Assembly (NCBI GenBank): GCA_027485645.1
Contig: JAIXQR010000007.1
Coordinates: 124,001 to 188,000 of the forward strand
Source of the DNA: a bacterium
Lineage (GTDB): Bacteria; Armatimonadota; Fimbriimonadia; Fimbriimonadales; Fimbriimonadaceae
DNA: 64,000 nt
Direction of reading: 5' to 3'
Shown: one piece after another, positions 17,583 to 26,253 of the stretch
Position numbering within the stretch: position 1 is the stretch's first letter
Layout: the number at the start of each line of letters is the position of its first letter
Made by a program: the position numbers and the translations under genes
Notes under the pieces: model-generated
What the model was told of the DNA's origin: nothing
Database searches by the model: none
What the model saw: the letters and a program-made list of their open reading frames with translations, nothing else

Positions 17583-18015
17583 CCGCGTCCTGAAGGTCAT
17601 AAGAGCGCTCGCCAGCTTCTTTCATCGCGATGAGGTCGTCAATGTGGGCGACTCGAACTGCGTGCTCGCCGAGGTCAAAGACAACTGATCGATCCCTAAG
17701 CGCTTGAAAGCTCTCAATTCCTTTGAGCCGATGCATGATGTCCAACTCGCCAGCGCTTGTGTAGATCTTTGTGGACTCACGGCCAAGCGGCGCGGAGTCA
17801 AGCACAATTCTCGCTCCGTTCCTGCTCGTTCTGGGTTCGAGGGGATTGATGGCATCAGCGAGGCGCTGAAGATTTTCTTGCGAATGGGTGACGCAGATGT
17901 CAATGTCCACGGTGACCCGAGGGTTACCATAGATGACGGCGGCAAAGCCACCGACAACGACATAATCCACGTTCTCGGCTTCCAGCCGACTAAGGATTTG
18001 GATTAAGCCCGGCAC
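17521..18015 (-). CDS. Nucleotidyltransferase-fold protein (AbiEii/DUF6036-like)
   Basis: The 164-residue product has the polymerase-beta-type nucleotidyltransferase signature: VVGGFAAVIYG followed by DIDICV, i.e. the GG and DxD metal-binding motifs. Related proteins include AbiEii-type toxins and many uncharacterised proteins that may modify nucleic acids or proteins with NMPs. The start overlaps the upstream small gene by 26 bases, so the two form a co-translated pair, as in toxin-antitoxin modules. Whether it is a toxin is not shown by the sequence. Confidence 0.7.
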   Translation of the reverse strand: MPGLIQILSRLEAENVDYVVVGGFAAVIYGNPRVTVDIDICVTHSQENLQRLADAINPLEPRTSRNGARIVLDSAPLGRESTKIYTSAGELDIMHRLKGIESFQALRDRSVVFDLGEHAVRVAHIDDLIAMKEAGERSYDLQDAANLRWLRDETARRAALSPDE

Positions 18016-18220
18016 GCTTTCCTGCCTCGGCGAGCAACAATCTTAGATCGAGCGCTCCCTGGTGAAACTGAATTCGTTGTAGCGGTGTCATGAGAAGGCT
18101 GTCTTCAAGCATCTCCACCGGGATGTACGAAGCATTGTAAGGTTGCCCAAGTTCTCTCACGGAGAATTCAGTCGAACTTGGCCCTTGGCTCGCCGGGATC
18201 TTTGGATCGCTTGGCTGCAT
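17990..18220 (-). CDS. Small partner protein of the nucleotidyltransferase
   Basis: The 76-residue product has no named domain. Its C-terminal half (MTPLQRIQFHQGALDLRLLLAEAG) looks like an amphipathic helical segment of a type I recall in small proteins encoded just before nucleotidyltransferases. Overlap with the downstream gene (17990-18015) indicates a functional pair, possibly an antitoxin or adaptor (inference). Confidence 0.55.
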   Translation of the reverse strand: MQPSDPKIPASQGPSSTEFSVRELGQPYNASYIPVEMLEDSLLMTPLQRIQFHQGALDLRLLLAEAGKRAGLNPNP

Positions 18221-18341
18221 AAACTAAAGAACACTTTAACGTTTGATGTTTGAGCGGCGGGTGGCAATAAATGTGCCTTTCTGCCCAATGCCTTCCGTGA
18301 AATGTTTGAAGGCGGGCCGGTCAATCAACAACCGCGTGAAT

Positions 18342-18368
18342 TGTGCTCCCCGAGTAACGGGGAGCACA
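18342..18368 (-). terminator. Probable terminator after glnA
   Basis: A 10-bp inverted repeat (18342-18351 with 18359-18368, extendable by one pair) begins ten bases past the glnA stop. The following minus-strand sequence is not a clean T-run, so termination strength is uncertain. Confidence 0.5.
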
Positions 18369-18377
18369 GAAGTGTTC

Positions 18378-19787
18378 TTACTCGCTCGCGTACAGGTAGT
18401 ACTCGTATGGGTGTGGTCGGAGGTCGACCGCATCGCATTCGTGCTCGAGCTTGTACTCGATGTAGCTCTCGATGAGCTCCTTCGAGAAGACGTCGCCACG
18501 GAGAAGGAACTCGTGGTCGTTCGCCAGGGCGGTGAGCGTTGCTCGGAGCGAACCTGGAGTCTGTTCGATGCCGGCCTTTTCGAGCGGTGGCAGTTCGTAC
18601 AGGTCCTTGTCGATTGGCTTCGGTGGCTCAATCTTGTTCGTGATTCCGTCGAGGCCAGCCATCAAAAGCGCCGCGAACGTCAAGTACGGGTTAGCCATTG
18701 GGTCTGGAGCGCGGAACTCGATTCGCTTCGCCTTTGGCGACTTGCTGACCATCGGAATTCGGACGCAAGCCGATCGGTTTCGAGCCGAGTAAATCAGGTT
18801 GATTGGCGCTTCGTAGCCCGGAACCAGTCGTCGGTACGAGTTGGTCGTTGGAGCAGCGAAGGCAAGCAGCGCTGGAGCGTGCTTGAGGATGCCGCCGATG
18901 TACCAGCGAGCGGTGTCGCTGAGGCCTGCGTAGCCAGCTTCGTCGTAGAAAGTCGGGTCTCCGTTCTTCCAGATCGACTGGTGGCAGTGCATACCGGAAC
19001 CGTTGTCTCCGAAGAGCGGCTTTGGCATGAACGTCGCGAAGAAGCCCTGCTGGTAAGCGGTGTTCTTAACCACGTACTTGTACTTCATGACCTGGTCGGC
19101 CATCTTGACGAGGGTGTCGAACCGCATGTCGATTTCGCACTGACCGGCAGTGGCGACTTCGTGGTGGTGCATTTCGACGTTGATGCCAACGTCCTGCATC
19201 TTAAGCACCATGAGCGATCGAAGGTCCTGGAGCTTGTCGACCGGTGCGCAAGGGAAGTAACCACCCTTTGGCTTGATCGTGTAGCCGGTACCGCTTTCGG
19301 AGCCGCTGTTCCAGTGAGCTTCGTCCGATTCGATCTTGACGAAGGTGTCTTCTGGCTTGGTCGAGTAGCGAAGGCTATCGAAAACGAAGAACTCGGCTTC
19401 TGGTCCGAAGAAGACGGTGTCGCCGATTCCGGTTGACTTCAGGTACTGCTCGGCCTTGATCGCGGTGAAGCGTGGGTCCTTGCTGTATGGCTGTCGGGTG
19501 AGCGGGTCCTCGATGTTGCAGATGACGACCGCGGTCGGGGCGTCGGTGAACGGATCCATGAACATGGTCGATGGATCTGGAATCAGCAGCATGTCCGATT
19601 CGTTGATGGCCTGGAAGCCCCGAATGCTGGAGCCGTCGAAGGCAAGACCGTCTTCGAACTTGTCGTGGTCGAAGTGGTCCACCGGAACGGTGAAGTGCTG
19701 CCACGTTCCGAGCAGGTCGGTAAACCGAATTTCAACGAACTGGGCGTCGTTTTCTTGAATGTAACTCAGGGCGTCTGATGGCGTCAT
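18378..19787 (-). CDS. glnA: Glutamine synthetase, type I
   Basis: GlnA makes glutamine from glutamate, ammonia and ATP. The 469-residue protein has every GSI landmark: FDGSSIRGF, EAEFF metal-site Glu residues, the KPLFGDNGSGMHCHQS ATP/metal motif, NSYRRLVPGYEAP and RIEFRAPDP. Tyr397 lies in LYELPP, the segment that carries the adenylylated tyrosine in enterobacterial GlnA, so adenylylation control is possible but not shown. A GGAG ribosome binding site is seven bases before the ATG, and the leader contains a stable hairpin. The gene stands alone, with no glnB or glnK nearby. Confidence 0.97.
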   Translation of the reverse strand: MTPSDALSYIQENDAQFVEIRFTDLLGTWQHFTVPVDHFDHDKFEDGLAFDGSSIRGFQAINESDMLLIPDPSTMFMDPFTDAPTAVVICNIEDPLTRQPYSKDPRFTAIKAEQYLKSTGIGDTVFFGPEAEFFVFDSLRYSTKPEDTFVKIESDEAHWNSGSESGTGYTIKPKGGYFPCAPVDKLQDLRSLMVLKMQDVGINVEMHHHEVATAGQCEIDMRFDTLVKMADQVMKYKYVVKNTAYQQGFFATFMPKPLFGDNGSGMHCHQSIWKNGDPTFYDEAGYAGLSDTARWYIGGILKHAPALLAFAAPTTNSYRRLVPGYEAPINLIYSARNRSACVRIPMVSKSPKAKRIEFRAPDPMANPYLTFAALLMAGLDGITNKIEPPKPIDKDLYELPPLEKAGIEQTPGSLRATLTALANDHEFLLRGDVFSKELIESYIEYKLEHECDAVDLRPHPYEYYLYASE

Positions 19788-19802
19788 TGTTGCTCCAAAT
19801 AG

Positions 19803-19831
19803 ATGCCCCGACTCAGGTCGAGGCAGATACC
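19803..19831 (-). promoter_or_regulatory. Hairpin in the glnA 5' leader
   Basis: Eight base pairs (GCCTCGAC with GTCGGGGC on the minus strand, one G-U) close a four-base loop, in the untranslated region 15-40 bases before the glnA start. No T-run follows and it does not match the glutamine riboswitch consensus. It may affect mRNA stability or translation. Confidence 0.3.
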
Positions 19832-19928
19832 CGCTCGCCTACACTGCCGAACGATTACGAGGATTATCCTCAATTATTTGAAATCATGCAAAGACAAAGT
19901 TTCAAGCGCCCTCATGTTCGTTCAATTT

Positions 19929-20936
19929 TCAGCCTTGTAGAAGCTGTTTCTTGAATTCCGCATGCGCTTTTCGCGGGGTGCCGTCCGCCTTTCGGAGCCC
20001 GAGCGAGCCTAGGAATGCTCGGAATCGTGGGTCATCCGATCCGTAGTACTTCGCGTACACGTCCAGCAAGTCGCGGTTGAAGTCGACCTGGATAAAGTAC
20101 GTTGCCATTTCGATTTGGCTCTTGTGCTTTCGCAGGAGGTCAAACACGGTGGTGACAAATTTCGCCTGAATGTCCTCGTTACTCGAGATCGTCTCGGAAG
20201 CGGGAAGACCAATTTCCTGAAGCGCCAACTTGCGTGTACCGGCGAAGCTCAGCATCGTAGCGAAGTTCTTCGGGACTTCGGTGAGCGGCAAGGGGGTGAA
20301 GTCAGGCTTGGTCGGATAGTAGGTCATGAACACGACATCGCTGCCGGTTTGCAGTTTCTCGATGAGCGGTCGATTCTTTTGAAGCCCTTCAAAGGTTGTC
20401 GTCACGCCGGACTTCATGTCGGGTGCACTCTCCTTCAGCACCGCGCGTCCGGCCGCGAGGAAGTCGAGATATGCCGGGACTTCCTCCGGGTGAGCCGTCA
20501 GATAAACATCGACTTCGTTGCCCAGACTGATCGCTTTGACTTTGTTGTTAAACCGAGACAACAAGTTCCGCAGTAGGGTCGCAAATCGCTCCTTCATCTC
20601 TGGAGAGTTGAGCGCTTGGCCCTTAAGGTCTTCTGGCACCATCTTGTTGGTAGTGTCGAGAACCTTGATCGTGACGTACGCATCGCCGCCAACAAACTTG
20701 GCAATCCCGATCGAGTCGTCTGCCTTCTTGAGGTCAAACGCGCCAGGCGTGGGCTCGAGCTCGTTCCAACTGTAGGAAATGGTGCTTGCGGTTAGGCCGA
20801 AGCGAATCTGCTCGCGGGCGCTATCCAGAAAATCTTCTTCTTTGGCGCTTTCCTTCACGTTCAGCGCAAGGCCGATCGGAGGAAGGGTAGAAGGGGTCTG
20901 GACGAGAAGCGAGCCGAGGAGCAACGATGCAAGCAT
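19929..20936 (-). CDS. Secreted glycosidase-like TIM-barrel protein (clan GH-A type)
   Basis: The 335-residue product has a weak N-terminal signal (MLASLLLGSLLVQTPS) and a (beta/alpha)8-like pattern. It has ISYSWNELEPTPG in strand 2, an acid/base-like SLGNEVDVY and a nucleophile-like ALQEIGLPAS, the spacing expected of clan A glycoside hydrolases such as GH5/GH53. The substrate is unknown. The ATG is supported by a TAGACT hexamer exactly six bases upstream. Confidence 0.7.
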   Translation of the reverse strand: MLASLLLGSLLVQTPSTLPPIGLALNVKESAKEEDFLDSAREQIRFGLTASTISYSWNELEPTPGAFDLKKADDSIGIAKFVGGDAYVTIKVLDTTNKMVPEDLKGQALNSPEMKERFATLLRNLLSRFNNKVKAISLGNEVDVYLTAHPEEVPAYLDFLAAGRAVLKESAPDMKSGVTTTFEGLQKNRPLIEKLQTGSDVVFMTYYPTKPDFTPLPLTEVPKNFATMLSFAGTRKLALQEIGLPASETISSNEDIQAKFVTTVFDLLRKHKSQIEMATYFIQVDFNRDLLDVYAKYYGSDDPRFRAFLGSLGLRKADGTPRKAHAEFKKQLLQG

Positions 20937-20942
20937 GCAGAT

Positions 20943-20948
20943 AGTCTA
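20943..20948 (-). promoter_or_regulatory. -10 hexamer of a leaderless promoter, glycosidase-like gene
   Basis: TAGACT (minus strand) ends six bases before the ATG at 20936. Confidence 0.6.
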
Positions 20949-20986
20949 TGGGTAGCCGCTGCTACTCCTCGGCAAAAGGTCCTAGC

Positions 20987-22453
20987 TTACAAACCGGTCC
21001 ATGGGCGGCCACGCTCAAGCGTGGCCGCGCCGATGGCCTCGACATCCGGTTCCGGAAAGTCGATGTCGCCGTCTCCCTTAATCCTCGAGTTCGCCAAAAT
21101 TCGCTTCGGCGCCAGGATCTCTGTCAGTACTTCGTACAACGGGGCAAGGCTCGGGAACCGTTCACTCCGTAGGCGGGCCGATTCCAAGATGAAGTCGTAC
21201 ATGGCAAGGTCGGCAGCCGCAGCCTGCTCGATTTGGCGCTCGAAGGTCGGCATCGCGCCTTCTTTGGCCAGGCGTCCCGCGATGAAGAGTCGGTTGATTT
21301 CGTTCGTCCCTTCGTAGATTCGGCTCACGCGAGCGTCGCGGTAGACACGAGCAATAGGAAACTCTTCCGTGAACCCGTACCCGCCGTACACCTGCAATGC
21401 TTCGTCAACGATTTCCGACTCTGCCTCTGTGCTGAATACCTTCACCATCGCGCACTGGATGGCGTACTTTTCGGCGGCTTTTCGGTTGCCATCAACGGTC
21501 CCGCCGGTTTCGGCGAAGGCGTCGTCGATCAAAGCTCCAACGCGATAGATCGCGCTTTCGGCTCCGAAGAACAGGGCAGCCATGCGGGCGAACTTTTCTT
21601 GGATCATGCCGAAGGAAGCCAAGGATTGGCCGAACTGCTTGCGGTTCTTGGCATACTCGGCGGCAATTTCGATCGCGTATCGCGCCGGTCCGATGCTCAT
21701 GCTAGCCAGCTTGAAGCGGCCGATGTTGAGCGCATTAAAGGCGACTTGGTGGCCTTTACCTTCCTCGTGGAGGAGGTTTTCCGCTGGGATCCACGCATCG
21801 TTGAGCGTCACCCGCGCGGTGCTGGAGCCCTTGAGGCCCATCTTGTATTCCTCGCGCTCGACCGTCAATCCCTCGGTGTTTCGCGGGACGAGGAACGCGG
21901 AGAACTTTTCGCCATCGACTTTCGCCATGACGAGGAAAACATCGGCCCATTGGGCGTTGCTGATCCACATCTTGGTGCCGGTCAGCGAGTAGCCGCCGTT
22001 TGTTGGGATCGCCTTCGTAGTTGCGCTGAGGGCGTCGGAGCCGCTGTTCGGCTCGCTGAGGCAATACGCACCGATCTGTTCGCCCATGGCAAGCTTAGGG
22101 AGCCACTGGGCTTTCTGAGCGTCTGTGCCGAAGAGTGAGAGGCCGACTTGGCTGATGCCGCTGGTGATGCCGTAGGTAACGCTGAAAGAGCCGTTCAAAC
22201 TCAGCATTTCCAGCATCCGCGCGGCAAGGTTTTTGCTCTGACCCAAACCGCCGTATGCATCGGCGGTGTCGATCCCGCAAAGTCCGAGCTGACCAGCTTC
22301 GCGAATGAGGCGCGGCATGAGGCCGGGTTCTTGGTGATCGATCGCTTCAGCCCTCGGAACGACTTCTTCTCGGGAGAACCGCTCGGCGGTTTCGATCATT
22401 AAGGCGTCGTCGCCGATGAAGTCTTCGGGAGCGAAATTGGACGGCGTCGTCAT
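20987..22453 (-). CDS. Acyl-CoA dehydrogenase
   Basis: The FAD enzyme introduces the 2,3-double bond in fatty acyl-CoA. The 488-residue product shows the family signatures AYCLSEPNSGSDA, TGTKMWISNAQWAD, RKQFGQSLASFGMIQEKFA, QVYGGYGFTEEFPIARVYRDARVSRIYEGTNEINR with the catalytic Glu in YEGTNE. The C-terminus is about 80 residues longer than minimal short/medium-chain enzymes. Chain-length specificity cannot be read. A CATAAT hexamer six bases before the ATG fits the window's leaderless pattern, though GAGGAT there could also pair with 16S rRNA. Confidence 0.92.
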   Translation of the reverse strand: MTTPSNFAPEDFIGDDALMIETAERFSREEVVPRAEAIDHQEPGLMPRLIREAGQLGLCGIDTADAYGGLGQSKNLAARMLEMLSLNGSFSVTYGITSGISQVGLSLFGTDAQKAQWLPKLAMGEQIGAYCLSEPNSGSDALSATTKAIPTNGGYSLTGTKMWISNAQWADVFLVMAKVDGEKFSAFLVPRNTEGLTVEREEYKMGLKGSSTARVTLNDAWIPAENLLHEEGKGHQVAFNALNIGRFKLASMSIGPARYAIEIAAEYAKNRKQFGQSLASFGMIQEKFARMAALFFGAESAIYRVGALIDDAFAETGGTVDGNRKAAEKYAIQCAMVKVFSTEAESEIVDEALQVYGGYGFTEEFPIARVYRDARVSRIYEGTNEINRLFIAGRLAKEGAMPTFERQIEQAAAADLAMYDFILESARLRSERFPSLAPLYEVLTEILAPKRILANSRIKGDGDIDFPEPDVEAIGAATLERGRPWTGL

Positions 22454-22459
22454 ATCCTC

Positions 22460-22465
22460 ATTATG
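22460..22465 (-). promoter_or_regulatory. Probable -10 hexamer, acyl-CoA dehydrogenase gene
   Basis: CATAAT (minus strand) ends six bases before the ATG at 22453, a near match to the TANNNT-N6-start arrangement. Confidence 0.45.
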
Positions 22466-22493
22466 GTTCGTGGCGGTACCCTACAGATTGCCA

Positions 22494-22569
<76 letters not shown>

Positions 22570-22708
22570 TCCCTCGGTGACGCAAAAATTTTTTTATTAA
22601 TGCTCCGGCCTTAGGGCACGGTCGTAAATTTTTAACCTGACCGCGTGCATCCTGTCTCTTTGGCGCCAAAAAGAGAAAAGGTCAACCTAGTTGTCCGCGC
22701 TTTGGGGA

Positions 22709-23683
22709 TTACTTGGTGAGACGAATTCGGCTCAGCGGGAACCAGATGGCTTCAGCTCGGCCGACGATCTCGGATTCCGGCACGATTCCCCAACCGCGAC
22801 CATCGAAGGAGTAGTTTCGATTGTCGCCCATGAAGAGGTAGTAGCCTGCCGGCAATTTTTCGGCCGGGGCGTTTTTGAGTCGCTTCGCTTCTTCAATATC
22901 TGGAATCACGTAGGCAGCAGCGACCGCGTAAGCCGGACCTTCAGACCAAGACTTCGACATCGGGATCGCAGCGTTCGCGTCGAACTCCGTGTAGTTGAAC
23001 GGAATGATCTTGTCCCCACGCTTTACGAGTTTGAAGCTCGCGCGGGTTCGCTCCGCGATTTGTTCCGGAGTGAGCTCAACGTAGTTGTTCTCGCATCCTC
23101 GTCGGTCGGGGCAGTCGGTAAGTCGCTTGCTCGGTTCTTCGACCTGCTTGCCGTTACGGAATAGGACGCCTTCCCGGAGTTCCACAACGTCTCCAGGAAC
23201 ACCGACGCACCGCTTGATGTAGTCGACCTTGGGTTGACCGTCTTCGTACAACTGCGAGGCTTGGAGAGCTTCGATCGGTGGCCGGAAGACCACGATATCG
23301 CCTGCCTTTGGCTTCGAGAAGCGATAGACCGCTTTGTTGAGCACGATCAGATCGTTCACGTACAGCGTCGGCCACATCGATCCCGAAGGAATGACGAACG
23401 CCTGCAGCGCAAAGGGCCGAATCAGCATGAACACGAAGACGCCAGCGTAGATGACGGCGTCAAAGAATTCGTTCAGGAACTTGGCGATTCGGTAAATGAA
23501 CCCGCGCTTGTGAATCTCGGTTTTGGCGAGAATCGGATAGGCGGCCAGGCGAAGGATCGTCAGCCCCAGCGAAAGATAAAAGATTTCGCTGAGGGGCGTT
23601 CGCGCTACTTTGTCAATAAATTCGCGGGAACCAATAGCTTGAGCCAGCAGGCACGACGGATCGAAGTACATCAGCTGGCTCAT
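22709..23683 (-). CDS. lepB: Signal peptidase I
   Basis: The membrane serine protease removes signal peptides from exported proteins. The product (324 residues) has N-terminal membrane segments, catalytic Ser102 in PSGSMWPT, general-base Lys157 in YIKRCVGVPGD and the late GDNR-YS-DGRGWG box. The region between (about 165-260) is expanded relative to minimal enzymes and has two Cys residues (DCPDRRGCENN). It follows rplS by 23 bases in the common trmD-rplS-lepB order. Confidence 0.95.
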   Translation of the reverse strand: MSQLMYFDPSCLLAQAIGSREFIDKVARTPLSEIFYLSLGLTILRLAAYPILAKTEIHKRGFIYRIAKFLNEFFDAVIYAGVFVFMLIRPFALQAFVIPSGSMWPTLYVNDLIVLNKAVYRFSKPKAGDIVVFRPPIEALQASQLYEDGQPKVDYIKRCVGVPGDVVELREGVLFRNGKQVEEPSKRLTDCPDRRGCENNYVELTPEQIAERTRASFKLVKRGDKIIPFNYTEFDANAAIPMSKSWSEGPAYAVAAAYVIPDIEEAKRLKNAPAEKLPAGYYLFMGDNRNYSFDGRGWGIVPESEIVGRAEAIWFPLSRIRLTK

Positions 23684-23706
23684 AAGTTCTATGCCGGAAT
23701 TTGGGA

Positions 23707-24057
23707 TCAGCGCTTTTCGCGGATTCGAGCGTCCTTACCAACCTTGTCTCGAAGGTAGTAAAGCTTGGCTCGTCGAACTCGACCACGTCGAGTTACTTCG
23801 AACTTGGCAACGTTTGGCGAGTGGAGAGGGAAGGTTCGCTCCACACCAACGCTGTTGGAAATCTTTCGGAGAGTAATCGTTTCTGCGATTCCTCCGTTCT
23901 TGATGGCAATAACCGTGCCTTCGAAGAGCTGGATTCGCTCTTTGCCGCCTTCACGTACTTTAACGGAGGCCTTTACGGTGTCGCCAGGCCAAATCTTTGG
24001 CAAATCCGTCTTGAGGTACGGCTGGGCGACGGTGTTCAAAATCGCTTGCTTTGACAT
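23707..24057 (-). CDS. rplS: 50S ribosomal protein L19
   Basis: The 116-residue product matches L19 across its length: [13 protein letters not shown]-like start, [39 protein letters not shown] and the basic [21 protein letters not shown] end. L19 lies at the interface of the ribosomal subunits. A GGAAGGAAC ribosome binding site precedes the ATG, unlike many neighbouring genes. Confidence 0.98.
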   Translation of the reverse strand: MSKQAILNTVAQPYLKTDLPKIWPGDTVKASVKVREGGKERIQLFEGTVIAIKNGGIAETITLRKISNSVGVERTFPLHSPNVAKFEVTRRGRVRRAKLYYLRDKVGKDARIREKR

Positions 24058-24209
24058 ATCTGTTCCTTCCTTTTCGTTGAGCTCATCTCAGGTCAATGAA
24101 CCTGAAGGTGGCCCGGTAGAGCGCTTTCGGCCCCAATCGAGTCCAGCGGCGCCAGGAAGAGGCGCATGAACGCAAGAAGCAAGTATGACACATCAACCGA
24201 GGCGATTCT

Positions 24210-24932
24210 CTACGGTTTGTCCAAAGACGTGATGAGTTTTACGTCATCAGGACTGAGCTCGGCTTTTGCGATCAGGTCTGGCCGGTAATTCAGGGTGGTT
24301 TGGAGCGCCTGTGCGCGTCGCCATTTGGTGATCTCCCGATGGTTTCCGCTTCGGAGGACACTCGGCACTTCCAATCCACGCCAAGTTTCCGGCTTTGTGT
24401 AGTTTGGAGCGCTGAGCAAGCCGTCCGAATGGGAGTCTGCCGCGAGGCTGTTGGCATCGCCGAGGACACCCGGGAGGTTGCGAACGATGGCATCTGCCAT
24501 CACCATCGCTGCTAATTCGCCGCTCGTAAGAATGTAGTCGCCAATGCTAAACCGCTCGGCTTCCAGAAAGCTCGCGGCTCGATCATCGATCCCTTCGTAG
24601 TGGCCGCACAGGAAAACCAGCTCGGGCGCGTCCGCGAGGCGGATGGCGTCGGATTGCTGGAAGGATTTGCCCGCAGGATCAGTGAGGATAACAATCGGCT
24701 TGCTCCAGCCGAGCGACTCAACAGCGAGAGCGACGGGTTCCGCCTTAATGAGCATGCCGGGCTCACCACCAAACGGAGTGTCATCGACTTTGTTGTTTCG
24801 GTCGTAGGTGAAGTCCCGGGGATTGACCGCCTCGACATTGATCAGACCTCGCGATGCAGCGCGGCCAATCATGCTAGAAGTCGCCCAAGGCACAACGTGC
24901 TCGGGAAACAGGGAAACAAAGGCGATTTTCAC
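24210..24932 (-). CDS. trmD: tRNA (guanine-N1)-methyltransferase
   Basis: TrmD methylates G37 next to the anticodon to prevent frameshifting. The 240-residue product has the SPOUT-knot motifs: VDDTPFGGEPGMLIKAEPV, LTDPAGK, LVFLCGHYEGIDDR, FSIGDYILTSGELAAMV and the C-terminal HREITKWRR. The start is GTG at 24932, eight bases after a TACTCT hexamer. rpsP and rimM, often just upstream in other bacteria, are absent. Confidence 0.96.
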   Translation of the reverse strand: MKIAFVSLFPEHVVPWATSSMIGRAASRGLINVEAVNPRDFTYDRNNKVDDTPFGGEPGMLIKAEPVALAVESLGWSKPIVILTDPAGKSFQQSDAIRLADAPELVFLCGHYEGIDDRAASFLEAERFSIGDYILTSGELAAMVMADAIVRNLPGVLGDANSLAADSHSDGLLSAPNYTKPETWRGLEVPSVLRSGNHREITKWRRAQALQTTLNYRPDLIAKAELSPDDVKLITSLDKP

Positions 24933-24957
24933 CGTCGGTCAGAGTACCGGGACCGGT

Positions 24958-25737
24958 TCAAAACTCCGGCTTGCGGGCATCGATAGTGGCGAACGCTCGC
25001 CATTTAGCTTGTTGAGCTGGGGTCAAGAGGGCAAAGAACGCCTTGAATCGATTCGCGGCTTTTCGCTCAAGTTCTTCCTCTTGCTTCAGCGCGAGAAGTC
25101 GCTTGATTGCATCGGTGAACTGGGCGGTCAGCGCATCGAACTCCGCAGCGGTGAGCGTCTTCTCGACCGCGAGCTCATAGGCATTATTGATTTGAGCGAA
25201 CAGGCCGGCCGTCTTTTCAATCGGCGAAACCACCTCGTCGGCAGACTTTAGAGGGCTCGATGCGGCGATCTGGGCAAACTTTTTCTTTTGGGCTGCGGTC
25301 AGGCCCAAGTACGCCTGTATTTCGGGCAATCGGAGAGTGCCGACGCTTTCGAGGTTGGCGAGTGCGCGTGCCGCATTTCGTCGTTGGGCAGCGTTGAGGA
25401 TCGCCGGATCAAGTACGAGCCCAGGCCAGAACTCAGCGCCAATCTGAACATCGTTCTCCGGATTCTTGTATAGCACGAAGTTAGCGGTTTGGGCGGAGTG
25501 TCGGAACATCGCGGCGGCGGTAGTGACCTGAAAGCCCGTCCGCAGTTCCTCAAGTTGTGGTTTGGTGAGTCGAGACGCGATGATTACTTCAAGGTTTGTA
25601 ATCTGTGGATGCATCCGCAAAATGGCGTCTACGACCGGTTTATCGGACGGAGCCGCCGGCTTCTTTGCCGCTTGATGGGCGGAAGCCGTTCCTAGACAAA
25701 CAAGGGACGCCAAAACCGAAAGCACCAATGGTCGCAT
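24958..25737 (-). CDS. Secreted helical protein with LTxxQ-like motifs
   Basis: The 259-residue product has a clear signal peptide (cleavage near ASAH). The mature part is helical and contains LTAAQKKKF and LTPAQQAKWRAF, resembling LTxxQ motifs of Spy/CpxP-like periplasmic proteins. No further family assignment is possible. It precedes trmD on the same strand by 25 bases. A TAAATT hexamer eight bases before the ATG may be its promoter. Confidence 0.55.
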   Translation of the reverse strand: MRPLVLSVLASLVCLGTASAHQAAKKPAAPSDKPVVDAILRMHPQITNLEVIIASRLTKPQLEELRTGFQVTTAAAMFRHSAQTANFVLYKNPENDVQIGAEFWPGLVLDPAILNAAQRRNAARALANLESVGTLRLPEIQAYLGLTAAQKKKFAQIAASSPLKSADEVVSPIEKTAGLFAQINNAYELAVEKTLTAAEFDALTAQFTDAIKRLLALKQEEELERKAANRFKAFFALLTPAQQAKWRAFATIDARKPEF

Positions 25738-25866
25738 TGGGCACTAATTTATCACGCAAACCGCAAAAATAGATGCAGGGGAGCGGCCCAATCCATCATT
25801 CCTGGCAAATTCATGGGTTCAAATTCTTCTGATGAGGGGGACTGGTAATCTTCCGTATACCGAGCT

Positions 25867-26247
25867 ATGTCCAACGTCCCTGCAGATCTAAAGTACGTCG
25901 AGTCGCACGAGTGGGTGAAAGTTGATGGTGATGTGGTCACCATCGGGGTAACAGATTTCGCGCAAAGTGAACTTGGCGACGTTGTTTTTGTTGAACTTCC
26001 CGAAGTCGGACGCATGCTCCAAGTCGGCGATGTGTTCGGCCAGGTTGAGTCCGTAAAGAGCGTGAGCGATCTCTATGCGCCCGTCGCTGGTGAAGTCATC
26101 GAGGCTAATCCCGCCCTTGCCGTTGACACTGCGCTCGTCAACTCAGACCCTTACGGTGCCGGATTCATGCTGAAGGTTCGCCTCTCGAACCCTGCCGACG
26201 TTGACGCGCTCATGGACGCCGCTCGCTACCAGGCGATCGTCGGCTAA
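25867..26247 (+). CDS. gcvH: Glycine cleavage system H protein
   Basis: GcvH carries the lipoyl arm that shuttles the aminomethyl group between the P, T and L proteins. The 126-residue product has Y-ESHEWV, GITDFAQ-like GVTDFAQSELGDVVFVELPEVG and the lipoylation segment VESVKSVSDLYAP with Lys64. The ATG is five bases after a TATACC hexamer. gcvPA follows after six bases. Confidence 0.97.
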   Translation: MSNVPADLKYVESHEWVKVDGDVVTIGVTDFAQSELGDVVFVELPEVGRMLQVGDVFGQVESVKSVSDLYAPVAGEVIEANPALAVDTALVNSDPYGAGFMLKVRLSNPADVDALMDAARYQAIVG

Positions 26248-26253
26248 TTCGAA

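Noticed and set aside
19788-19928. Glutamine riboswitch upstream of glnA
   Set aside because: A leader hairpin is present, but the conserved glutamine-aptamer sequence is not recognisable.
25738-25866. Glycine riboswitch upstream of gcvH
   Set aside because: Neither the tandem aptamer nor its conserved core is present in this short gap.
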